The notes under the pieces: model-generated
Databases searched by the model: none
The model's input: the letters and a program-made list of their open reading frames with translations, nothing else
What the model was told of the DNA's origin: nothing
Position numbers and translations under genes: made by a program
NCBI GenBank assembly: GCA_900104855.1
Contig: FNSS01000001.1
Coordinates: forward strand, 620,001 to 684,000
Direction of reading: 5' to 3'
Source: Rhizobiales bacterium GAS188
Lineage (GTDB): Bacteria; Pseudomonadota; Alphaproteobacteria; Rhizobiales; Beijerinckiaceae
Length of the DNA: 64,000 bases
Shown: positions 19,191-27,377 of the stretch, piece after piece
Layout: the number at the start of each line of letters is the position of its first letter
How positions within the stretch are numbered: position 1 is the first letter of the stretch

Positions 19191-20330
19191 TTGGCGCACG
19201 AGATGGACGTCTTCCAGCGCATCGAGGATGCCGAGGCGCCTTGGCGGACCCTCGAAACCACGGGTTGCGCTTCGCCCTTCCAGCGCTTCTCCTGGGTGGC
19301 GAGCTCTCTGCGCACCATGTCGGCGGCGAGCGGGGCCGAGCCCGCCATCGTCCTGATCCGCGACGCGGCCGGCAACCCCGCCGTGATCCTGCCCTTCGAA
19401 AGACTGAGGCGCGGCGGCATCACGATGCTGCGAAGCATCGGCGGCAAGCATGCGAGCTTCCATCTGCCGCTCGCGACCTCCGAGGGCGAAAAGCTGATCG
19501 CCGCCGACCCGGCAGCCCTGCTGCGCCTTGCGGCCGAGGCGGCGGGCGGCGCCGATCTGATCATGCTGACGAGCGTGCCGACTGAATGGCAAGGGCGCCC
19601 CAATCCGCTTGCCGGCCTCGGTGCCGTCGAGGCGGCGAGTCGCGCCTATGAGACCGAGCTACCCAAGGATGCCGAGGCCTTCATCCAGGAGCGCTGCTCG
19701 GCCGACGCCCGCAAGAAGCTGCGCAAGAAGCGCCAGGGGCTCGCCAAGCTCGGCGCCGTCATGGCCACACGGCCGGGCGATGAGGCCGGCATCGGCCGCG
19801 CGCTCGATGCCTTCTTCGCCCAGAAAGAGCGGCGCTTCGCGGCTCAAGGCCTGCCCAACCCCTTCGCCGAGGCGACGACACAAGCCTTCCTGCGAGAGGC
19901 CTGCGCTCCGAGCGGCAGCGAAGGGCCGGCGATCGAGCTCTACGGATTGAGCTGCGGCGAGCGGATCGTCGCCGTGTTCGGCCTCGCGACCGGTTTCGGC
20001 CGCGCATCGGGCATGTTCACCTCCTTCGACGACGACCCCGTCATCGCGCGCTGCAGCCCGGGCGACATCCTGCTGCAGGACATGGTGCGCGACCTCGTGG
20101 CGCGCGGCTTTGAGCGCTTCGACCTCGGCGTCGGCGAGGCGCGCTACAAGAACAGCTTCTGCACCGCGGAGGTGACGCTCGCCGACGCCTTCATCCCGCT
20201 CACCCTCTATGGGCGCCTCGCCGCCGCCGCCCTGCAGACCGCGTCGCGCATGAAGGCCGCCGTGAAGCGTGATCCGCGCCTCCTCAACGCCGCGAACCGG
20301 CTGCGCACGGCGCTCCGACGCAGCGCCTGA
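19191..20330 (+). CDS. GNAT family acyltransferase (CelD/BcsL-like)
   Basis: A 379-residue protein of the GNAT superfamily, in the group with an Acetyltransf_6 (CelD/BcsL) domain often found near polysaccharide genes. The C-terminal GNAT half is recognisable in ARKKLRKKRQGLAKLG, VAVFGLATGFGRASGMFTSF and FERFDLGVGEARYKNSFC. It probably acylates a sugar, but substrate and donor are unknown. An in-frame ATG four codons downstream (19203) is an alternative start. It is divergent from the deacetylase and precedes the RidA-like gene by 69 bases. Confidence 0.85.
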   Translation: MAHEMDVFQRIEDAEAPWRTLETTGCASPFQRFSWVASSLRTMSAASGAEPAIVLIRDAAGNPAVILPFERLRRGGITMLRSIGGKHASFHLPLATSEGEKLIAADPAALLRLAAEAAGGADLIMLTSVPTEWQGRPNPLAGLGAVEAASRAYETELPKDAEAFIQERCSADARKKLRKKRQGLAKLGAVMATRPGDEAGIGRALDAFFAQKERRFAAQGLPNPFAEATTQAFLREACAPSGSEGPAIELYGLSCGERIVAVFGLATGFGRASGMFTSFDDDPVIARCSPGDILLQDMVRDLVARGFERFDLGVGEARYKNSFCTAEVTLADAFIPLTLYGRLAAAALQTASRMKAAVKRDPRLLNAANRLRTALRRSA

Positions 20331-20399
20331 ACCGGCAGGCTTGCGCGCGGCGCCGCGTTCCGCCATGGACAATGCGACATTGTCTCAAGGGAGCGCCTC

Positions 20400-20873
20400 A
20401 TGTCGGCTATCGCGGATCGTCTCAAAACGCTCGGCATCACGCTGCCGACACCCGTCCCACCGGTCGCGAATTATGTGCCATTCGTCATTTCCGGGCGCCA
20501 GCTGGTGATCTCGGGCCAGATCTGCGCCGGCCTCGACGGCAAGATCGCCGAGAAGCATCTGGGCAAGCTCGGCGGCACGGTGTCGATGGAGGCCGGCAAG
20601 GAGGCTGCCCGCTTTGCCGCCATCAACGTGCTCGCCCAGGCCAAGGCCGCGCTCGGCGATCTCGATCGCATCACGCGCTGCGTGCGGCTCGGCGGCTTCA
20701 TCAACTGCGCGCCGGATTTCGCGCCGCTGCCGCAGGTGATGAACGGCGCCTCCGACCTGATGGTCGAGGTGTTCGGCGACAAGGGGCGCCATGCCCGCTC
20801 GACCGTCGGCGTCGCCAACCTGCCGCTCAACTGCGCGGTCGAGGTCGAGGCCTTGTTCGAGCTCGCCGCGTGA
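20400..20873 (+). CDS. RidA/YjgF family protein
   Basis: A 157-residue member of the RidA/YjgF/YER057c family, which in characterised members hydrolyses reactive enamine/imine intermediates. It starts MSAIADRLKTLGITLPTP and contains QLVISGQICAGLDGK, FAAINVLAQAKAALGDLDRI and GRHARSTVGVANLPLNCAVE, which match the longer YjgF-like subgroup (about 150 residues) rather than canonical RidA. The arginine of the RidA active site corresponds to the RHARSTVG segment. Its stop overlaps the GTG start of the next gene in a GTGA junction. Confidence 0.9.
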   Translation: MSAIADRLKTLGITLPTPVPPVANYVPFVISGRQLVISGQICAGLDGKIAEKHLGKLGGTVSMEAGKEAARFAAINVLAQAKAALGDLDRITRCVRLGGFINCAPDFAPLPQVMNGASDLMVEVFGDKGRHARSTVGVANLPLNCAVEVEALFELAA

Positions 20874-21619
20874 GCGCTTCGCTGCATTGGCTGACGATGC
20901 GGCCGATCGCTCATCGCGGGTTGCACGACAAGGCGAAGGGCGTGATCGAGAACACCGCTGAGGCAGCCCTTGCGGCGATCGCCGGCAATTTCGCCATCGA
21001 GTGCGACGTCCAGATCACTGCGGATGGTGAGGCGGTGGTGTTCCACGACTTCACGCTCGAGCGCCTCACCGAGGGGACCGGACGCGTCGACGCGATGGGC
21101 GCCAAGGCGCTCACCCGCGTCGCGATGCATGGCACCACCGACCACATCATCACCTTGCAGGATTGGCTCGGCGTGGTGGCCGGCCGCTCCGCGGTGGTGA
21201 TCGAGGTGAAAAGCGGCTTTGCGGGCGATATGCGGCTCACGCGCCGCGCGGCCGAGATCGCCAAGGCCTATGACGGGCCCTTGGTGCTCAAATCCTTCGA
21301 TCCGAAGGTGCTGCGGACGCTGCGCGAGATCGCGCCCGAGATCCCGCGCGGCATCGTCGCCATGGACGCCTATGAGTATTCGGACTATCTCGGCTTGTCG
21401 GTCGTCGAGAAGCACGCTCTCGCCAATCTGTTGCATTTCTCCGAAACCAAGCCCGATTTCATCTCCTGGCGGGTGGGCGACTTGCCTTCGGCCGCACCCT
21501 TCCTGTGCCGCACGCAGCTCGGCCTGCCGGTGATGGCCTGGACAGTGCGCACCGCCGAGGAGCGCGAGCTCGCCAGGCTGCACTCGGACCAGATGGTCTT
21601 CGAGGGCTTTCGGCCGTAA
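20870..21619 (+). CDS. glycerophosphodiester phosphodiesterase
   Basis: A 249-residue GDPD-family enzyme, expected to release glycerol 3-phosphate from deacylated phospholipids. The N-terminal motif PIAHRGLHDKAKGVIENTAEA holds the catalytic His and Arg and the metal-binding Glu/Asn; IECDVQITADGEAVVFHD supplies the Glu-x-Asp pair and second His. There is no signal peptide, so it is probably cytoplasmic. A GTG at 20870 is chosen because it overlaps the ridA-like stop by four bases; the ATG at 20897 is an alternative. Confidence 0.92.
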   Translation: MSASLHWLTMRPIAHRGLHDKAKGVIENTAEAALAAIAGNFAIECDVQITADGEAVVFHDFTLERLTEGTGRVDAMGAKALTRVAMHGTTDHIITLQDWLGVVAGRSAVVIEVKSGFAGDMRLTRRAAEIAKAYDGPLVLKSFDPKVLRTLREIAPEIPRGIVAMDAYEYSDYLGLSVVEKHALANLLHFSETKPDFISWRVGDLPSAAPFLCRTQLGLPVMAWTVRTAEERELARLHSDQMVFEGFRP

Positions 21620-21718
21620 GCTGTGGTCTCGTGAGCTGTGCGGACGAGACCATGCGCGGCGACCGGGCGACGATATTGCCGCATGGCGCAAGCCTGTGGG
21701 CGCGGCTAGCATGAGCGC

Positions 21719-22990
21719 ATGACGATCGGATCGAAGGCTGAAGCGCCGCATCTGACCCTCCGCACGGCCTCGTCCTTCGCCAAGATCGACGCGGCCGCGT
21801 GGGATGCCTGTGCCAATCCGCCACTCCAGGGTGCAGCTCACCAAAGTTCCGTCCACTTGGCCTGCCAGCCGACCGCGGAGGACCCTTTCAATCCCTTCCT
21901 GTCGCATGCCTTCCTGACGGCGCTCGAGCGCTCCGGATCGGCGACGGCGCGCACCGGCTGGGCCCCCTGCCCGCTCCTGGTCGAGGATGAGGACGGCGCG
22001 CTGTTGGCTTGCGCGCCCGCCTATCTCAAATCGCATTCGATGGGCGAATATGTCTTCGACCATGCCTTCGCCGACGCCTTTGAGCGCGCCGGCGGGCGCT
22101 ATTATCCGAAGCTGCAGGTCGCGGTGCCCTTCACCCCGGTCACCGGACGGCGATTGCTGGTGCGCGGAGGCGCGAGCGCCGATGAAGCGCGCAACCTGCT
22201 GGTGGGCGGCCTCGCGGCCCTGATGCGCCAGACGAAGGCATCCTCGACCCATGTCACTTTCACGACCAGGCCGGATTGGGACGACCTTGCTCGCCAGGGC
22301 TTCCTGCAACGCATGGACCGCCAGTTCCACTGGCTCAATCAGGGCTATGAGACTTTCGAGGATTTCCTGAGCGCACTCGCCTCGCGCAAGCGCAAGGCGA
22401 TCAAACGGGAGCGGCGCGACGCCCTGCAGAACGACATCTCGATCGAATGGGTGACCGGAAGCGATATCACCGAGGCTCATCTCGACGCCTTCTTCGGCTT
22501 CTACATGGATACCGGCTCGCGCAAATGGGGCAGGCCCTATCTGACCCGCGCTTTCTTCTCGCTCCTGGCCGAGGGATTGCGCGACCGTCTCCTCTTCGTG
22601 ATGGCGAAGCGGGCCGGGCGCTATATCGCGGGCGCCATCAACCTCATCGGCGATCGCGCCCTCTATGGCCGCAATTGGGGCTGCGTCGAGGACCATCCCT
22701 TCTTGCATTTCGAGGTCTGCTACTATCAGGCGATCCAATTCGCCGTCGAGCGAAAGCTCGGCCGCGTCGAAGCGGGCGCCCAGGGCGAGCACAAGCTGGC
22801 GCGCGGCTATGTGCCGGTCGAGACCTATTCGGCGCATCTGTTTGCCGATCCGAGGCTCGGGCGCGCCGTCGCCGATTACCTCGAAAATGAGCGCATGCAT
22901 GTCGAGATGGCCAATCGCGAGCTCGCCGAGGCCGCCCCATTCCGCAAGGCCGGGTCCTTCCGCAAAGACTTGCCCGAAATCGATGCCTGA
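21719..22990 (+). CDS. GNAT/FemAB-like protein (COG3146 type)
   Basis: A 423-residue protein of the COG3146 group, annotated in databases as peptidoglycan biosynthesis/recognition or GNAT-like. Typical stretches are NPFLSHAFLTALERSGSATA, KSHSMGEYVFDHAFADAFER, GGRYYPKLQVAVPFTPVTGR, GFLQRMDRQFHWLNQGYETF and FHFEVCYYQAI-like LHFEVCYYQAIQFAVERKLG. The architecture is that of two GNAT-like halves, as in Fem aminoacyltransferases, but no substrate is established. It lies 99 bases after the GDPD gene on the same strand. Confidence 0.88.
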   Translation: MTIGSKAEAPHLTLRTASSFAKIDAAAWDACANPPLQGAAHQSSVHLACQPTAEDPFNPFLSHAFLTALERSGSATARTGWAPCPLLVEDEDGALLACAPAYLKSHSMGEYVFDHAFADAFERAGGRYYPKLQVAVPFTPVTGRRLLVRGGASADEARNLLVGGLAALMRQTKASSTHVTFTTRPDWDDLARQGFLQRMDRQFHWLNQGYETFEDFLSALASRKRKAIKRERRDALQNDISIEWVTGSDITEAHLDAFFGFYMDTGSRKWGRPYLTRAFFSLLAEGLRDRLLFVMAKRAGRYIAGAINLIGDRALYGRNWGCVEDHPFLHFEVCYYQAIQFAVERKLGRVEAGAQGEHKLARGYVPVETYSAHLFADPRLGRAVADYLENERMHVEMANRELAEAAPFRKAGSFRKDLPEIDA

Positions 22991-23104
22991 AGCCGCCTTG
23001 GCGGCCGCTCTCATTTCCATGATCACCAAGGCCGCGTGGCTCTTAAGACCGTTAATGTGGCTACGCTCACCTCTGTGCCACCCACTGCCACTCATCATTT
23101 CAAT

Positions 23105-23134
23105 GGTAGTTGTTCCGTTTACGGAACAACTACC
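23105..23134. promoter_or_regulatory. 30-base perfect hairpin with GGAAC (possible EcfG-type promoter element)
   Basis: GGTAGTTGTTCCGT, two T residues, then the exact complement ACGGAACAACTACC form a 14-bp stem. GGAAC at 23123-23127 is followed after 16 bases by CGTA, which resembles the alphaproteobacterial general-stress (EcfG) promoter pattern GGAAC-N16/17-cGTT with one mismatch. The next gene starts at 23234. Both readings, structured element or stress promoter, are inference. Confidence 0.45.
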
Positions 23135-23233
23135 GGTACCCTGCGTAATAGGTGTCAGCCCCCGTTCAGCTAGGCGGGCGCAGGATCGAAAGCCCGCCAT
23201 CGGAGCGGGAGGCGAGAATCCGAGGACCGAAAC

Positions 23234-23578
23234 ATGTCACAGTCACGCCTCTTCAAAGGACTGGCCATTCTCACATTGATGTTCGGGGCGGGCCTGTTCG
23301 GCCTGCCTGCCGCGAAGGCCGAGGCGCCGATCGCCGCCTTGGCGAATTCCGAGCTCGGCTCGGGCCTGCCGACTGTCACCCCCGGCCATCACTTGCTGAA
23401 GGCCTACTATTATTACAGACGCTACTACCACCGCCGTTATTATCGCCGCCATTACTACTATCGTCGGCATTATTATTACCATCGCCGCTATTATCGCCCT
23501 TATTACCATCGTCGCTATTACCGGCATTACTATTATCATCGCCCCTATTATCGGCACTACTATCGCCGCTACTACTGA
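23234..23578 (+). CDS. exported Tyr/His/Arg-repeat protein, copy 1
   Basis: A 114-residue protein with a signal peptide (MSQSRLFKGLAILTLMFGAG, likely cleavage at AKA|EA near residue 29), a short linker with ELGSGLPTVTPGHHLLKAYY, and then about 55 residues made almost only of Tyr, His and Arg (units such as YYHRRYY and RRHYYYH). Linker and signal match the gene at 23862, so the two are tandem paralogs. The composition suggests metal binding or an insoluble, wall- or surface-associated polymer; neither is shown. No known family is assigned. Confidence 0.78.
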   Translation: MSQSRLFKGLAILTLMFGAGLFGLPAAKAEAPIAALANSELGSGLPTVTPGHHLLKAYYYYRRYYHRRYYRRHYYYRRHYYYHRRYYRPYYHRRYYRHYYYHRPYYRHYYRRYY

Positions 23579-23861
23579 GGGGCGCGGTCCCGAGGTCCAG
23601 CGGCTTCGGCGCGATCATCTCGATCGCCGCGGAGGCCGCTGCGGCGAGCCCCGCGTCGCATGAGCGAGGCCGGGCGCATCCCGACTGGTCGCGCGGGGCC
23701 TACCACGTCGCTCGAGCGGCGCCTGCGGAGGCTTGCGAGAGAGGCTTGCGAGGCAGGCTTGCGAGGCCCGCCCCGCTCATGCCCCGTTCAGCTTTGCCGG
23801 GGCAGGATGATTGGGTCTTCCGCATAAGCGGAGCGGAGGGTGAACAACCAAGGACAGAGAT

Positions 23862-24173
23862 ATGTCGATGAAACGCCTCTTCAACATGCTCGCCATCCTG
23901 TCGCTTTGCGTCGGGGCAGGATTGATCAGCCTGCCCGCGGCGCAAGCGAAATCAGTGACCCCGATCGCCGCCGGTGCGATGCCGGAACTCGGCTCCGGCC
24001 TGCCGAGGATCGCCGCGGGCCACCATCTCCTCGAGGCCTATTACCGCCACTATTACCACCGCCACTATTACCACCGCCACTATTATCACCGCCACTACTA
24101 CCATCGTCACTATTATCATCGCCACTACTACCATCGCGGGTATTACCGGCATTCGCCGTACCGGTATCGCTAA
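23862..24173 (+). CDS. exported YYHRH-repeat protein, copy 2
   Basis: A 103-residue paralog of the preceding gene. The signal peptide (MSMKRLFNMLAILSLCVGAG, cleavage near AQA|KS) and linker (ELGSGLPRIAAGHHLLEAYY) match copy 1, but the repeat is more regular, about seven consecutive YYHRH pentapeptides encoded by near-identical 15-base units. Leader DNA is also shared: CCCGTTCAGCT followed by a GCAGGAT motif lies about 75 bases upstream of both starts. An in-frame ATG (Met3) is an alternative start. Function unknown. Confidence 0.78.
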   Translation: MSMKRLFNMLAILSLCVGAGLISLPAAQAKSVTPIAAGAMPELGSGLPRIAAGHHLLEAYYRHYYHRHYYHRHYYHRHYYHRHYYHRHYYHRGYYRHSPYRYR

Positions 24174-24477
24174 CCGCTGCTGACAGGGTCGCCGTCGGCG
24201 AAGAACCTTCCCCGGTCCAAGGGCTTCGGGCCGGGGGATCTCATTGCTCGCCTTGACGCCTCATCGTAACACCAGCTCGCCCACACATGCGCGCCGGGCG
24301 GCTGGTGGCCGTATCCGCTCATGCCCCGCTCAGCTTCGCGCGCGTTTTCGCTTTGGGTCGAGCATTCGTCATGGCGCGGCCCGCCGAACCTACCCGGATC
24401 GCCGGGCGTCGAGCTCCAGGGCTTTTGACAACGAGCCCACGGCTCGGGCATAGCAAGCGGGCGACCGTGCAGAGTTT
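24174..24477. other. intergenic region with a third copy of the leader motif
   Basis: No convincing gene. Around 24313-24336 there is GCTCATGCCCCGCTCAGCTT, nearly identical to the sequence before copy 2 of the repeat protein (GCTCATGCCCCGTTCAGCTT at about 23775), but no exported repeat ORF follows; the tRNA-Ser gene does. It may be the relic of a third tandem copy. Confidence 0.4.
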
Positions 24478-24567
24478 GGAAGGGTGGCCGAGCGGTTGAA
24501 GGCAGCGGTCTTGAAAACCGCCAGAGGTTCACGCCTCTCGTGGGTTCGAATCCCACCCCTTCCGCCA
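24478..24567 (+). tRNA. tRNA-Ser (anticodon UGA), CCA encoded
   Basis: A 90-base class II tRNA. The acceptor stem GGAAGGG pairs with CCCTTCC at 24557-24563, followed by discriminator G and an encoded CCA (24565-24567). The anticodon stem GCGGT/ACCGC encloses the loop CTTGAAA with anticodon TGA, reading UCA codons. A long variable arm and the T-arm GTGGGTTCGAATCCCAC are present. Just downstream is a perfect 14-bp AT-rich palindrome, AGCTTTATAAAGCT (24572-24585). Confidence 0.97.
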
Positions 24568-24886
24568 TTTCAGCTTTATAAAGCTTTGATATTGCTTTAT
24601 TTTTGGCGGCCGGCTTTCTCGCCGCCCCAACTCCTACCCAACAACGCGCGCCGCGTCCGCTGATATCCGCCGCCGGAACGCGGTCGCGGGTGTCGGTTGA
24701 TTTCCATTGATTGTTTTCATTCGGCGAGCGCGTCGCGTTGCAAAATACAGCTCACGGATCGGGGGGCGCCGGCCGCGAGCCGCGGCAGTGGCCCCACGCG
24801 TCATTGGCAAGCCCACAGGCGGGCTTGGCGCGCTGGCGAGGGGGAGATAGCTTGTCGCCACGAGTATGGGGCGGAAGGGGCAAGCG
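24568..24886. other. tRNA-distal intergenic region, possible island boundary
   Basis: No gene is convincing here. The region starts with the palindrome AGCTTTATAAAGCT and an AT-rich stretch, then GGCGGC...GCCGCC (24605-24626) able to form a 6-bp stem. Composition shifts toward lower GC in the next gene. I saw no integrase gene and no obvious duplicate of the tRNA 3' end within the window. Confidence 0.4.
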
Positions 24887-25693
24887 ATGACGGCCGAAAA
24901 GAACAAGGTCGAATTTCAAATCATAAATCAGAGGCTCGTTGTTTCGACGGAAAAGCATCCCTTCATGCAAGGCGCGGTGCGCTCGCTCTTGCTCGAAGCC
25001 ACGGAGCTCCACATCGCCCGAGGATACAGGGCTGACGACGGCAAATTGGTGAAGAGCAGCCGCATTAGTGGCGCAGGTCGAGTGAGCAGAGGGGATAGCA
25101 TTGGCCGGGCAGGATGGAAAGGTTCGACAAAAGACATATCGTTCTCGATTCGGGCGCACTCGTCAGACGTATTTCTCGCGCCACATTCGTCAGCGGAAAA
25201 TACTGACCTTGTCATCGTCATTGGTTTTATTGACAAGGATCCGGAGATTTCCTTTAAGGATAGCCATTATTTCGCTGAAGTATATGTTCCGCCCGCAATC
25301 TACCAAGAGCTTGTCGCGGATTATGATGCAGGGCTTGTGAGCCGTATCTCACTCTTTGCCAATACGAATATGTGGATTCACGAGTTTGACGAACACACCC
25401 CTCCCAGCGGATGGATAACCTGGTATCTCGGCCCTGAACGGAATGGACGAAGTAGCGAGACAGCCCACGGAACATTGTCCTCGCTCTCCTGGTCAGGCGC
25501 GGATGGTGAGTCGGCCATCGCGAAGGAGGCGGACTCACCGCTAGACGAAGTCACACCCGAGGTAGTGATCCCCGATCCCATGATCGAAGCAGAGGGCCGT
25601 AAGTTAGTCGAACTAAAGCAATTGAATCGGGTATTGCGCTACGGTCTAGGTGCAATCGCTTTGCTGCTCCTTGTCTTGGTCTTTCGGGTTTGA
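24887..25693 (+). CDS. C-terminally membrane-anchored protein, function unknown
   Basis: A 268-residue protein not recognised by me. Residues 1-190 look like a soluble beta-rich domain (NKVEFQIINQRLVVSTEKHP, DLVIVIGFIDKDPEISFKDS, FAEVYVPPAIYQELV). A Ser/Glu-rich linker follows, then a short helical stretch and one C-terminal transmembrane segment (YGLGAIALLLLVLVFRV), i.e. a tail anchor with the bulk in the cytoplasm. The ATG at 24887 is preferred to one 21 bases upstream because AAGGGG lies about eight bases before it. Codon use is clearly less GC-rich than in the flanking nuo region, which fits acquired DNA next to the tRNA. Confidence 0.7.
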   Translation: MTAEKNKVEFQIINQRLVVSTEKHPFMQGAVRSLLLEATELHIARGYRADDGKLVKSSRISGAGRVSRGDSIGRAGWKGSTKDISFSIRAHSSDVFLAPHSSAENTDLVIVIGFIDKDPEISFKDSHYFAEVYVPPAIYQELVADYDAGLVSRISLFANTNMWIHEFDEHTPPSGWITWYLGPERNGRSSETAHGTLSSLSWSGADGESAIAKEADSPLDEVTPEVVIPDPMIEAEGRKLVELKQLNRVLRYGLGAIALLLLVLVFRV

Positions 25694-25737
25694 ATAGGAC
25701 GGCTCGGGCGAGCGGGTTCAAAGCATAGCCGGCCCCC

Positions 25738-25887
25738 TCACGCGAGGCCGAGACGGCGCATCCGAATTGACTTGATCCATGCTCGACACAGGCGATTCGC
25801 CTCGATCATTTCGCTGGTGAAGCGCCCATGCCGATAGTTACCGTTGCGCTTGCCCGCCGGTGATTGTGACCCTATTCGGGTACACCG
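25738..25887 (-). pseudogene. remnant of a small basic protein with the RNGNYRHGRFT motif
   Basis: About 49 codons ending MRRLGLA and containing SPAGKRNGNYRHGRFTSEM resemble the C-terminal part of a widespread family of small proteins with a G-x-R-N-G-N-x-x-H-G-R-[FY]-T motif found in rhizobial genomes. No ATG, GTG or TTG lies in frame in the gap upstream before the frame enters the cyclase gene, so it looks like a truncated copy. This is family resemblance only. Confidence 0.4.
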
Positions 25888-25943
25888 GTCGCGGCAGTAA
25901 AGGGATCTCGAAGAGGGTATGATCGTATAGCCAGTTGCGCCGA

Positions 25944-27377
25944 CTAGGATGCCATTCGGGCTAGATGATAGACCGACATGGCCTTGCTGACGCCCTTGAG
26001 TTCCGCCTCGCTCTTTGCCACGGGGTATGGCGCAATAATTTCCGCCACAGCCGGCGCGCCGTAAACGTCTTCGGTGATACAAATCTCGTCGCCATCGGCA
26101 AGGTTTTGCACCCGCGCTGCGATATTCACCGTCTGGCCAAAATAATCGAGCCGCTCGTTGAGCGTGACCGCGATCGAGGCTCCCCGATGCACGCCGATTT
26201 TTAGGATGAAATCACGCTGCGGGCGGTCCCGATTTAACTGATCCACGGCCTCGCGCATATCAAGCGCCGCCCGCACCGCATCGGCCGAAGTCAAAAACGC
26301 CGCCATCACGGCGTCACCGATCGTCTTGGTGACGGCGCCATTGTGCCGAACAGTGACGTCGAGAAGATGCTGGAAGTGCCGCTGCACCTGAATGTAGGCG
26401 TTAAGGTCGCCGATCCGCTCGTAGAGCGCCGTCGAGCCCTTGAGATCGGTGAATACGAGGGTAACGTCGAGAACCGCAATGCCCTCCGTCGCGCTGATCA
26501 CCTCAGAGCGGAAGAAGTCGCGAAAGGTTTGTGTCATCAGCAGTCGCTTGCCGGATAAGAATGGCGTGAAGTGAAGCTTCGGGCGCTGAAACGTCGCCAT
26601 CGGAAGCTGTAGGATGCCGAATACCGCCGGCAGCTTGCCAGCGTTGCGAACTTCGAACACGACCTTGCCGGGTGCGATGTTTGCTGTGGCGGCCACGCAT
26701 TTGCCGCTGTCGAGTATGACCGGCACATGGGGCGGCGCTACACCCGCCCCCCTGGCGACCGGGAAAAAAAATTGGGCGTCGCTTTCGAAATCCTGGCCCA
26801 GAAGCCCGCCTTCGGCGGCATCAACCTCAAGATTGGCCGCAGAGCCTGGCGCTATGCGGGTTAGCGCCCTTATCAGCCCTTTGGCAGCCTCGCTCCATGG
26901 CACGCCGTCGGGCATGATGCCGCCCGGCGTCATTTTATAAGAGAAGAGGTAATCCCAGGCCGAAAGCCCATCCGGCTTATGGAAGCGGATGCTGCGCACG
27001 GCGGCCGAAACCGTAAACGTCACCGCGATGTAATCGTCGAGCGCGGCGTCGTAATCGCTTTGACAGAGGTGGCAGTGGAAATGCGTGTGCAGTTTGCGCA
27101 GGCTTCGGAAGCTCTCGACAACGTCGGAGCACATCGGACAAACGAGCAGCCAGTCCATGTCGAATAGCCCAGCCACGCAGGCATGGAGGAAAAGATCGAT
27201 CCCTTCAGCTTCGGCAATCGATTTGTCTGTGGCGAACTGGATCGGATTGATGCGGTAGAGTGCCTCGTCCGTGCCCGAGCGCAGCAGCATCTCCAGCCGC
27301 GAGACGACGCGCGGACTCCAGGATTTGGCCGCTTCGAGCGCGACCAAGCGCTCTTCGAGCTTTTTTTCGTCGATCAT
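25944..27377 (-). CDS. class III adenylate/guanylate cyclase with N-terminal zinc-ribbon region
   Basis: A 477-residue protein predicted to make cyclic AMP (or GMP). Residues 1-290 resemble the DUF5939-type N-terminal region of some soluble cyclases and include a zinc-ribbon-like pair, CPMC (80-83) and CHLC (102-105). Residues 300-477 are the catalytic domain: metal Asp311 in FTDLKGST, Asp355 in TKTIGDAVMAAF with the purine-site Lys just before, and the transition-state Asn/Arg in VNIAARVQ (417-423). The ATG at 27377 (MIDEKKLEERLVALE) is chosen over one ten codons upstream. There are no membrane segments. Lower GC than the nuo genes. Confidence 0.9.
   Translation of the reverse strand: MIDEKKLEERLVALEAAKSWSPRVVSRLEMLLRSGTDEALYRINPIQFATDKSIAEAEGIDLFLHACVAGLFDMDWLLVCPMCSDVVESFRSLRKLHTHFHCHLCQSDYDAALDDYIAVTFTVSAAVRSIRFHKPDGLSAWDYLFSYKMTPGGIMPDGVPWSEAAKGLIRALTRIAPGSAANLEVDAAEGGLLGQDFESDAQFFFPVARGAGVAPPHVPVILDSGKCVAATANIAPGKVVFEVRNAGKLPAVFGILQLPMATFQRPKLHFTPFLSGKRLLMTQTFRDFFRSEVISATEGIAVLDVTLVFTDLKGSTALYERIGDLNAYIQVQRHFQHLLDVTVRHNGAVTKTIGDAVMAAFLTSADAVRAALDMREAVDQLNRDRPQRDFILKIGVHRGASIAVTLNERLDYFGQTVNIAARVQNLADGDEICITEDVYGAPAVAEIIAPYPVAKSEAELKGVSKAMSVYHLARMAS

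Noticed and set aside
20471-23200. 909-codon minus-strand open frame
   Set aside because: It lies opposite the RidA, GDPD and FemAB-like genes, whose products show clear motifs.
23376-23618. Minus-strand frame rich in Asp, Asn and Gly opposite the Tyr/His repeat gene
   Set aside because: It is the complementary reading of the TAY/CAY codon repeats; the plus strand has the signal peptide and the paralog.
24605-24626. Hairpin GGCGGC...GCCGCC downstream of tRNA-Ser as a terminator
   Set aside because: The T-run precedes rather than follows the stem on the tRNA strand, so it does not fit an intrinsic terminator.
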